Of a stretch of DNA of 8,405 bases, positions 1 through 5,379 are shown piece by piece. The translations under genes and the position numbers were made by a program. How positions within the stretch are numbered: the first letter of the stretch is position 1; every line of letters begins with the position of its first letter. Source of the stretch: Oceanospirillales bacterium (GTDB taxonomy: Bacteria; Pseudomonadota; Gammaproteobacteria; Xanthomonadales; SZUA-36); assembly GCA_003232965.1 (NCBI GenBank), contig QIKG01000125.1, positions 1 through 8,405 of the forward strand, in the 5' to 3' direction. The notes under the pieces were generated by a model. That model was given only the letters and a program-made list of their open reading frames with translations. It did no database searches and was not told where the DNA came from.

Positions 1-317
1 AGAAAATCGCCGGGTCAGAAAAAGCTCAAGCAGCGAAAAGACCAGCTGGCGGGCGGCGCGTTAGCACGGGCATCATGCCGGACTTCGCATTCAGTGGTAA
101 AGGCATGTCTGTGGGTGCAGTAAGTGCCGATTCGCCTGCAGCCAAGGCTGGAATAAGCAAGGGTGATGTGATCATTGCCATGGATGGCAAGCCGGTAAGT
201 GATTTGCGCAGCTATTCAAACCTGCTGAAACAATACGCACCGGGCGACCAGCTTGAGTTTCGTTTCAGCCGTGGCGGTGAGACACAATCGGTCAAATTAA
301 CTTTGGGATCAAGATAA
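1..317 (+). CDS. C-terminal end of a PDZ-domain protein, probably an M28-family metallopeptidase (5' partial)
   Basis: The reading frame (codons from base 3) is open to the window edge and ends in TAA at 315-317, so only about 104 C-terminal residues are present. An ATG at 75 exists, but the frame continues upstream without a stop, so it is unlikely to be the true start. The visible part is a PDZ domain: a GMSVGAV strand, the ligand-groove segment SPAAKAGISKGDVIIAMDGK, a V-x-DLRSY helix start and a final VKLTLGSR strand. The lead-in TGIMPDFAFSGKGMSV resembles the segment joining the catalytic and PDZ domains in exported M28 aminopeptidases that end in PDZ, which is why I favour that family. 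No catalytic or zinc-binding residue lies in the window, so the enzyme assignment is inference. Other PDZ proteases are the alternative. A strong hairpin follows 72 bases after the stop. Confidence 0.7.
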   Translation, partial: KIAGSEKAQAAKRPAGGRRVSTGIMPDFAFSGKGMSVGAVSADSPAAKAGISKGDVIIAMDGKPVSDLRSYSNLLKQYAPGDQLEFRFSRGGETQSVKLTLGSR

Positions 318-389
318 CGGCTGCTGCTAGCACATTAGAGCTCAAGTCCAGCTGGTTTCAGCTTTAGTCACATCTTCATTTTTTGCGCG

Positions 390-421
390 ACTAATAGCCA
401 TCTGTAAGGATGGCTATTAGT
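390..421 (+). terminator. Perfect 13-bp hairpin after the PDZ-protein gene, candidate terminator
   Basis: Left arm actaatagccatc (390-402), six-base loop tgtaag (403-408), right arm gatggctattagt (409-421), with no mismatch. On the plus strand the stem ends in TTAGTTTG, so the U-tract is short and intrinsic termination is plausible but not classical. On the minus strand the stem is followed by an A-rich stretch, so it is a poor terminator in that direction, though it also sits just beyond the end of the decayed minus-strand genes. It could equally be a transcript-end stabiliser. Confidence 0.55.
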
Positions 422-436
422 TTGCTTGTGGTTTCG

Positions 437-549
437 CTATAGTTTTCGTGTAAACAGTAAAATAAAGGCAGTTAGTACAATTAATGCAGTGCCGTAAACT
501 GGAACTACCACCATAACCAAGCCGCTTTGGGCATTCGAGTCGGCGACAT
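437..549 (-). pseudogene. Small single-helix membrane protein, start and body out of frame (probable one-base loss)
   Basis: On the minus strand a good ribosome site (AAGGAG, six bases before) precedes an ATG at 549-547, but that frame ends after 14 codons (MSPTRMPKAAWLWW). One frame over, from 547 to the TAG at 439-437, the translation is a convincing small membrane protein: a polar start VADSNAQSG, then the hydrophobic stretch GLVMVVVPVYGTALIVLTAF, then ILLFTRKL with a basic end. Adding a single base just after the ATG would give one continuous 37-residue protein of the type M-S-ADSNAQSG plus a helix. I read this as a frameshifted remnant, about 30 bases downstream of the aminotransferase remnant and possibly once co-transcribed with it. 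I do not recognise the family. Translation from an internal ATG (VMVVV) is possible but lacks an obvious ribosome site. Confidence 0.45.
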
Positions 550-579
550 GGGTTTCTCCTTGTGGGTTTCTGTGGGTGT

Positions 580-869
580 TTATTTAGAAAGCACAGCCTG
601 TGCAGCAGCGATAGCGGTCCCGGTATGAATATCAGCACCCATTTCGTCAACCACCGCCTCAAGCGCGGATAGGCACAATAAAATATTTCCTGCCTTCGAG
701 CTATGTCCCATTAAGCCAATACGTCAGACCTTTCCTGCGAGCACACAAAAGCCGGGTCAAGATGGCCGATGCAGGGTCGCGCCATGGCTGCCGCCACCCG
801 GGGGTGTACATTGGAAGGCCCAGGACCCATAAGCGTGCGAACGGGTGGGTTGAAGGAAGTTATTTTCAT
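580..869 (-). pseudogene. Alanine-glyoxylate / serine-type class V aminotransferase, internally deleted remnant
   Basis: Reading the minus strand from ATG at 869-867 gives about 42 residues of a typical N-terminus of this PLP-dependent family: NPPVRTLMGPGPSNVHPRVA, followed by AAAMARPCIGHLDPAFV. After roughly position 745 the match jumps, in another frame, to the C-terminus: LAGKV, a TGA stop (724-726) where the family has Trp, then RIGLMGHSSKAGNILLCLSA, LEAVVDEMGADIHTGTAIAA and AQAVLSK before TAA at 582-580. Family members are about 380-390 residues; here some 290 codons are missing, including the PLP-lysine region and the rest of the catalytic core. Three lesions are therefore visible: a large internal deletion, a frame change at the junction and a Trp-to-stop change. 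A start with AGGA about 8 bases upstream survives. The family transfers amino groups to glyoxylate or pyruvate; no activity is possible from this remnant. The call rests on remembered family motifs. Confidence 0.85.
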
Positions 870-1062
870 TGAGGATGTCCTAATATAGTGTTGAGTGAAT
901 TCGTGTTCGAGCCGCTGATTAACTAAAGCCGCATTAAAGTTTGTGTCTATAGTGCCAGATATTTACTCACTCCACCAAGCGATAAGCATGTCACAGCTCC
1001 TTCTTAAGAGCACTCGCTCAGAGCCGGATGCCTGACTGTAATAAACATTATCACGGTAGTAA

Positions 1063-1098
1063 CTCAGCATGAAGCTATATTCCTTGTATAATGCTGAG
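1063..1098 (+). promoter_or_regulatory. Candidate promoter with inverted repeat overlapping the -10 box, upstream of the lipoprotein gene
   Basis: A consensus TATAAT lies at 1087-1092, about 50 bases before the ATG at 1143. No good -35 hexamer sits 16-18 bases upstream (positions around 1064-1070 read tcagcat), so an activator or another sigma factor would be needed if this is real. The box overlaps a perfect 8-bp inverted repeat, ctcagcat (1063-1070) and atgctgag (1091-1098), separated by 20 bases, which could be a two-site operator or simply chance. The rest of 870-1142 shows no gene. Confidence 0.4.
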
Positions 1099-1142
1099 CA
1101 TCCCCCCTCTCACAAGCTTCATTTAACCAGGAAGAGAACACC

Positions 1143-1804
1143 ATGTATAAAACTGCCATTATTTTATTAACTGTATTGTTTGCATCCGCCTGTAGTGACA
1201 GCACGCCTACATCTGTAGAGCCAGCTATTGATGAGTCTAACGCTGTATTGTTGCTGAACCAGTGGCTATTGTTGAAACTGTGGTTGCAGAAACAAGCCCT
1301 GAGGCTGATAAACCCGCTATTTCAGCTACCCAGAAAGTTTTGTTGACAGCCACTGTAGAGGCTATTAATCATGAAACCCGTGAAGTCAGCCTGCGTGGTC
1401 CCGAGGGCAATGTTGTGGATATAGTTGCCAGCGAAGATATACGCAACCTTAATCAGGTTAGTGTTGGTGACAGCTTGAATATTGAATATGTACAGAGTAT
1501 GTCTATTGAAGTCGTTGCCGCGGTTGATGCTGAAGCGGGTATTGCCGTTATTGCGGCTGAAGCCCGTAGCGATGAAGGCGAAATGCCTGGTGTTGCTGCC
1601 CTGGAAGCGATTGTGATTAATGCCGTGGTTGAGGAAATCAACCTAGAAGAGAATACCTTCAAGCTTAAAGGTGCAGATGGTGAAGTTACTGAGTTTACGG
1701 CCCGCGACCCTGAAAATCTTAAAAAAGCAGTGGTTGGTGATCTGGTGGTTATAACCCTGACTAAAGCTGTAGCAATTACTGTAGAGCATAAAACTGAAGA
1801 GTAA
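1143..1804 (+). pseudogene. Lipoprotein with two tandem OB-like domains, broken by a -1 frameshift
   Basis: The ATG at 1143 follows a strong ribosome site (AGGAAGAG) and starts a classic lipoprotein signal: MYKT, hydrophobic core, lipobox ASAC with Cys17, then SDSTPTSVEPAIDESNA. In that frame the sequence turns to leucine-rich nonsense and stops at 1346. From about 1247 the frame one base back continues the expected acidic linker (VAEPVAIVETVVAETSPEAD) and a 2-copy domain to TAA at 1802-1804. Counting from the GTG at 1262, copy 1 is about residues 25-88 (LLTATVEAINHETREVSLRG ... VSVGDSLNIEYVQ) and copy 2 about 112-175 (VINAVVEEINLEENTFKLKG ... AVVGDLVVITLTKA). The shared pattern of valine-rich strands and VGD turn suggests small beta-barrel (OB-like) domains of exported proteins of unknown role. 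Restoring one base near 1247-1250 yields about 220 residues. The 180-codon frame from GTG 1262 alone would lack export signal and ribosome site. No slippery heptamer is visible, so mutation or sequencing error is likelier than programmed shifting. Confidence 0.7.
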
Positions 1805-1826
1805 AGCCTGAAAATCTGTTCTTTAA

Positions 1827-2307
1827 TCTAATATTAATAGCCGTAGCGTGGAGGGCGGCATCAAAATGGCGATTAGTCGGCTGTTTCTGGGCAGGTCGCT
1901 GTATAAAGATGAGCGTTCCGATTTCGGCGCAGGAATTGGTTTGCATATTTTCTCAATTACCGCTTCGATTAAAGGAAATGTCATTCTTGGAGACGGCACT
2001 GAAAGGTTTGAGGATAATCGAGTGGCGGCCACCGCTCCACTTCCTAACCTAGGCATTTGGTATAAATTCTCCAAAAAACTGGCTTATACATACCCGCGCA
2101 GATTGGATCAGCGCGAATATCGATGAGTATGACGGAACCTTCTGGAATGCTATCATCGGCGTAAATTATCAAGCCTTCAGAAATGTGGGTTTTGATCTCA
2201 GCTATCAATATTTTACCCTTGATCTGGGTGTCGACAAGTCCAGTTGGAGAGGCTCTGCTGACCTAAGCTATACCGGTCCGATGTTATCAGTTACTGGTAA
2301 TTGGTAG
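1827..2307 (+). pseudogene. C-terminal remnant of an outer-membrane beta-barrel protein, frameshifted
   Basis: The frame opens after a stop at 1824-1826 and reads, after a possible GTG at 1848, LFLGRSLYKDERSDFGAGIG, LHIFSITASIKGNVI and then the conserved-looking APLPNLGIWYKFSKKLAYTY. It then runs out of sense and stops at 2126. One frame over, from about 2095, the barrel continues with RADWISANIDEYDGTFWNAI, IGVNYQAFRNVGFDLSYQYF and ends in SADLSYTGPMLSVTGNW with TAG at 2305-2307. Removing one C from the CCC run at 2093-2095 restores a continuous Y-R-A-D-W join. The alternating aromatic strands and the terminal aromatic residue fit an outer-membrane barrel. Homologues that I recall are about 250-290 residues, so roughly the first 100 residues, including the signal peptide, are missing. 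It begins only about 20 bases after the lipoprotein stop. No plausible start or ribosome site for a whole protein is seen. The next 127 bases, to 2434, show no gene. Confidence 0.7.
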
Positions 2308-2434
2308 TAAAAAACTAGTCGCAAGTAGGATAAGAACAATAGGAACTCTTCATCTAGAATTAATTAGCGCCCGTCTTATGGCATCTTATTGGAAGAGAGA
2401 CCAAAGTAGTTATCCACTAGCCCCAATGTCCAGT

Positions 2435-3391
2435 TCACTTGCTGGCAATGAAAATCGCCCGGCGTGGAGCTGGATAGCCTTCAATGGTTTTTGTGTTATC
2501 TGTTGCCAGTAGTGATTCTGTAAGTGATTCAAATTTCATCCACTCTGTGCTGCGTTGTTCGCCAATACTGGTGGTGGTTTCATCTACACATTCGACAGCT
2601 TTGAAGCCGGCGCGTCGAATCCAATTTAGCAGCGCTTTGCTGCTGGGTAAAAACCAGACATTGCGCATTCTGGCGTAACGATCTGCGGGAACTAGTACCT
2701 GGTTTTCATTGCCTTCGATAACCAGGGTCTCAAGAATCACTTGTCCTCCCGGCTTGCAAAGCTTATGGAGTTGTTGCAGATGCTCGATGGGTGAGCGCCG
2801 ATGATAAAACACGCCCATGGAAAAAACCCGATCAAAGCCGCTAAGCGTTTCAGGTAAATCTTCAATACCCAGGGGCAGCACCACATTGGCAGCTTGAGTA
2901 CCGGCAAAATGCTGACAGGCAAAATATTGCATCACAAACAACAGGCTGGGATCTATGCCGATGACCAGTTTTGCGCCGGCTCCGAGCATCCGCCAGCCGA
3001 AGTAACCATTACCACAGCCAATATCGAGGATTCGCTGGTCTTGCAGTGAGCCTAAATGCGGTGCCAGCCGATCCCACTTCCAGTCGGAGCGCCATTCACA
3101 GTCAATATCAATTCCGCCAAGCGTAAATGGTCCTTTGCGCCAGGGGTGTAAGCCCATTAACTGATCTTTGAGCGAGCTTTGCTCTGCGCAGGGCTCGCCT
3201 AACAAAACAGCTGCTTGTTTATAGTTTGCCGCTGGACTTGCGAGTGGCAAATTATCAAGTACGGCTTTCCAGCGTGGAAAATCCCCATGTCGAGGATTTT
3301 TCAGATCAACTTCGCAACGCCTGATTAAGGGGCTTAGTTCAGTAGCAAGGTCACCTAGAACTTCCTCGGAAAGGGCATACTGAAGTTGCAC
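2435..3391 (-). CDS. cmoB: tRNA U34 carboxymethyltransferase CmoB
   Basis: CmoB transfers a carboxymethyl group from carboxy-S-adenosylmethionine to 5-hydroxyuridine at position 34 of tRNAs, giving the cmo5U wobble base that widens codon reading; it acts in the cytoplasm. The 318-residue product matches the family's usual length of about 320. Visible marks are PWRKGPF with Lys86, the block EWRSDWKWDRLAPHL at 99-113, the nucleotide motif ILDIGCGNGYFGWRM at 121-135, GIDPSLLF at 145-152, FSMGVFYHRRSP at 190-201, ETLVIEGNENQVLVPADRYA at 221-240 and the C-terminal TIEGYPAPRRA. The start is GTG at 3391-3389, whose first base is the last base of the upstream gene's TAG stop, so it is very likely translationally coupled to the phosphofructokinase gene. 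CmoA, which makes the cofactor and is often the neighbour of cmoB, is not in the window. No lesion is seen. Confidence 0.97.
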   Translation of the reverse strand: MQLQYALSEEVLGDLATELSPLIRRCEVDLKNPRHGDFPRWKAVLDNLPLASPAANYKQAAVLLGEPCAEQSSLKDQLMGLHPWRKGPFTLGGIDIDCEWRSDWKWDRLAPHLGSLQDQRILDIGCGNGYFGWRMLGAGAKLVIGIDPSLLFVMQYFACQHFAGTQAANVVLPLGIEDLPETLSGFDRVFSMGVFYHRRSPIEHLQQLHKLCKPGGQVILETLVIEGNENQVLVPADRYARMRNVWFLPSSKALLNWIRRAGFKAVECVDETTTSIGEQRSTEWMKFESLTESLLATDNTKTIEGYPAPRRAIFIASK

Positions 3392-4662
3392 TACTTAGCA
3401 CTGGCTTTAAATTTCGGTAATTTTTTCGGCACCATTACTTTCTTCAAAGAAACATATTTAGGCAAACCGTCTTTACCGTAAGGCGGATAATCTTCACCGC
3501 GAATCAGCGGCTCAAGATATCTGCGCGCGGCAGGGGTTATGCCGAAGCCGTCCTTGGTAATGTAGCGTTTGGGCAGCATTTTTTCACGGTTGGCGACCCG
3601 GCTCAAGCTCGCTTCTTCAATTTTCCAGCGATAGGGGTGGTCGGAGAGTCGTTTAATTGCCGGCATAATGCCGCTTTTGCCCGCCGCCGCATATTCAACT
3701 GCAGCCTTGCCTACAGCATAGGCCTGTTCTACATCGGTTTTTGAGGCAATATGGCGCGCCGAGCGTTGCAGATAATCTGATACCGCCCAGTGATATTTAT
3801 AGCCCAGCTTGTCCCGAATCAGATTGGCAACTACCGGGGCTACACCGCCTAACTGCGCGTGCCCGAAGGCATCGCGGGTGCCGGCATCGGCAAGGAATTT
3901 ACCGCGTTTATTGCGTACGCCTTCAGAAACCACAATCGAGCAGTAACCATAGGTATTTACCGAGTAGCGTACTTTTTTAAGGAAGGCGCGTTGGTCAAAA
4001 GTTACTTCAGGGAACAAGATAATATGGGGTGGGTCACCCTCATCCCGTTGTGCCAAGCCGCCAGCTGCCGCAATCCAACCAGCGTGTCTGCCCATGACTT
4101 CCATAATAAAGACTTTGGTAGAGGACGAGCTCATCGACATAACATCGAGGCTGGCTTCCATGATGGATACGGCAACATATTTGGCAACCGAGCCAAAGCC
4201 CGGGCAGTTATCGGTTATGGGTAAATCGTTATCAATGGTTTTAGGTATGCCGATGCAACTGACAGGAAAGCCAAGTTTGCCGCTGATCTGGGAAACTTTA
4301 TAAGCGGTATCGGCAGAATCGCCGCCACCGTTATAAAAAAAGTAGCCGATGTTATGGGCTTTAAATACTTCTATCAGGCGTGCATACTCAGCGTGATTTT
4401 CATCCATTGATTTTAGCTTGAAGCGACATGAGCCAAAAGCTCCGCCGGGTGTATGGCGCAAGCCGCTGATAACTGTTCGGGTTTCTCTGGAAGTATCTAT
4501 GAGCTCTTCGTGCAGGGCACCAATAATGCCGTTATGGGCAGCATAAACCTTGCCGATTTTACCTCGATGCTGGCGCGCGGTTTCGATTACTCCACAGGCG
4601 GTAGCGTTAATTACCGGGGTGACGCCTCCGGATTGAGCATACAAAATATTCTTTTTAGTCAT
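3391..4662 (-). CDS. pfp: Pyrophosphate-dependent 6-phosphofructokinase
   Basis: The enzyme reversibly interconverts fructose 6-phosphate and fructose 1,6-bisphosphate using PPi instead of ATP, in the cytoplasm, serving glycolysis and gluconeogenesis. The 423-residue protein shows the phosphofructokinase plan: AQSGG at 9-13, the phosphoryl-donor loop YNGGGDSADTA at 110-120, PKTIDNDLP at 140-148 with catalytic Asp144 and Asp146, MGRHAGW at 190-196 and SEGV at 246-249 for the sugar phosphate. The Lys in PKTIDND (ATP enzymes have Gly) and an Asp at the fourth place of the loop (ATP enzymes read GGDGS) both point to PPi. The loop is GGGDS, not the better-known GGDDS, so the first Asp is replaced by Gly; this suggests a distinct subgroup. 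The basic C-terminal tail (KKVMVPKKLPKFKASAK) is unusual-looking. The ATG at 4662 has GAGG eight bases upstream. It heads a pair with cmoB and diverges from adk. Confidence 0.93.
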   Translation of the reverse strand: MTKKNILYAQSGGVTPVINATACGVIETARQHRGKIGKVYAAHNGIIGALHEELIDTSRETRTVISGLRHTPGGAFGSCRFKLKSMDENHAEYARLIEVFKAHNIGYFFYNGGGDSADTAYKVSQISGKLGFPVSCIGIPKTIDNDLPITDNCPGFGSVAKYVAVSIMEASLDVMSMSSSSTKVFIMEVMGRHAGWIAAAGGLAQRDEGDPPHIILFPEVTFDQRAFLKKVRYSVNTYGYCSIVVSEGVRNKRGKFLADAGTRDAFGHAQLGGVAPVVANLIRDKLGYKYHWAVSDYLQRSARHIASKTDVEQAYAVGKAAVEYAAAGKSGIMPAIKRLSDHPYRWKIEEASLSRVANREKMLPKRYITKDGFGITPAARRYLEPLIRGEDYPPYGKDGLPKYVSLKKVMVPKKLPKFKASAK

Positions 4663-4679
4663 TTAGCGAACCTCATTAT

Positions 4680-4709
4680 TTTTCATTCAACATGGCATTG
4701 CTTTATAAT
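4680..4709 (+). promoter_or_regulatory. Candidate sigma-70 promoter for adk
   Basis: TTTTCA at 4680-4685 (four of six) and a perfect TATAAT at 4704-4709 with an 18-base spacer. The start would be near 4716, giving adk a leader of about 80 bases that contains the hairpin at 4737-4753. This -10 and the opposite one share five base pairs, so the two promoters could not be melted independently. Confidence 0.45.
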
Positions 4710-4733
4710 ACACCCAATCGGTTAAATTGTTAT
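4705..4733 (-). promoter_or_regulatory. Candidate sigma-70 promoter for the phosphofructokinase-cmoB pair
   Basis: On the minus strand ATAACA (4733-4728, four of six consensus bases) is followed after 17 bases by TATTAT (4710-4705, five of six). Transcription would start near 4698, leaving a leader of about 36 bases with GAGG eight bases before the ATG. The -10 box overlaps the plus-strand TATAAT at 4704-4709. Confidence 0.45.
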
Positions 4734-4736
4734 TTT

Positions 4737-4753
4737 CCCGGAATGGTTCCGGG
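4737..4753 (+). promoter_or_regulatory. Small GC-rich hairpin in the adk leader
   Basis: cccggaa (4737-4743), loop tgg, ttccggg (4747-4753): a perfect 7-bp stem with four T before it and gTTTAAATT after it. In the adk transcript it could act as a weak attenuator or as a stabilising 5' structure. The ribosome site of adk, about 30 bases further on, is not enclosed in it. No riboswitch fold is recognised. Confidence 0.35.
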
Positions 4754-4797
4754 GTTTAAATTCTACTGTCTAAAAAAATATTAGAGAGAAGCAGAAC

Positions 4798-5379
4798 ATG
4801 CGTATTGTAATACTGGGCGCCCCCGGTTCCGGCAAAGGAACACAGGCAAAATTGCTATCTGAAGAACTGAATATTCCGCATATCTCGACCGGCGAACTGC
4901 TCAGGTCAGCCGTTTCCGCTGGCACCGAACTGGGTATACAAGTGAAAGAAATCATGTCCAGCGGCCAATTGGTTTCTGATGACATCATGCTGGGCCTAAT
5001 CGAAGAGCGCCTAGGGCGCGAAGATGCCCGGGACGGGTTTTTACTGGATGGGTATCCGCGTAACCTGGTTCAGGCTGAAGCGCTGGATGAATTGCTCGCT
5101 CGTATGGGAATTCCGGTTGAAGAAGCGATCGATATTGCTGTCGATAACGAACAAATTATCGAGCGAATTTCCAAACGCGCCGAGCTTGAAGATCGCAGTG
5201 ATGATACGGAAGAGGTAGTCCGTCGGCGCTTGCAGATATATGCAGAGCAAACCGCACCGGTATCAGCCCATTATAGTAAGCACGGTGTACTTACCCAGGT
5301 GTTGGGCGTGGGTAGCATCGAAGAAGTATATTCGAGAATCAGTGCTGCACTTAAGCAGGCTGACGTGCCTGCTTCCTGA
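4798..5379 (+). CDS. adk: Adenylate kinase (short-LID form)
   Basis: Catalyses ATP + AMP = 2 ADP in the cytoplasm, keeping adenylate energy charge and feeding AMP back into the nucleotide pool. The 193-residue protein has the P-loop GAPGSGKGT at 7-15, the AMP-binding STGELLR at 30-36, LVSDDIM at 58-64, FLLDGYPRN at 81-89 with Gln92, and the arginine-rich LID area KRAELEDRSDDTEEVVRRR at 126-144. The usual bacterial enzyme is about 214 residues with an inserted LID domain; this one has the short loop, without zinc cysteines, as found in several proteobacteria and in cytosolic eukaryotic enzymes. The start ATG at 4798 is set by the P-loop position; the upstream ribosome site (GAGAGAAG) is moderate. 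It diverges from the PPi-phosphofructokinase gene, and its 3' end overlaps the convergent TusA-family gene by 29 bases. No lesion is seen. Confidence 0.97.
   Translation: MRIVILGAPGSGKGTQAKLLSEELNIPHISTGELLRSAVSAGTELGIQVKEIMSSGQLVSDDIMLGLIEERLGREDARDGFLLDGYPRNLVQAEALDELLARMGIPVEEAIDIAVDNEQIIERISKRAELEDRSDDTEEVVRRRLQIYAEQTAPVSAHYSKHGVLTQVLGVGSIEEVYSRISAALKQADVPAS

Noticed and set aside
417..662. Minus-strand open frame of 81 codons over the aminotransferase remnant
   Set aside because: It crosses from the aminotransferase tail into the small membrane peptide in a frame that matches neither; its composition (many Cys, Arg, Pro) is not protein-like.
870..1142. tRNA or small RNA gene in the intergenic space
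   Set aside because: No cloverleaf-compatible pairing, CCA end or clear terminator found by eye.
1241..1346. Programmed -1 frameshifting in the lipoprotein gene
   Set aside because: No slippery X-XXY-YYZ heptamer or following stem is visible in the window where the shift must happen; mutation or sequencing error is simpler.
2308..2434. Terminator between the barrel remnant and cmoB
   Set aside because: Only a CTCTTC/GAAGAG pairing with a loop of about 40 bases and no T-run; not convincing.
3859..4224. Plus-strand open frame of 121 codons
   Set aside because: Lies antisense to well-conserved phosphofructokinase codons; no ribosome site or family resemblance.
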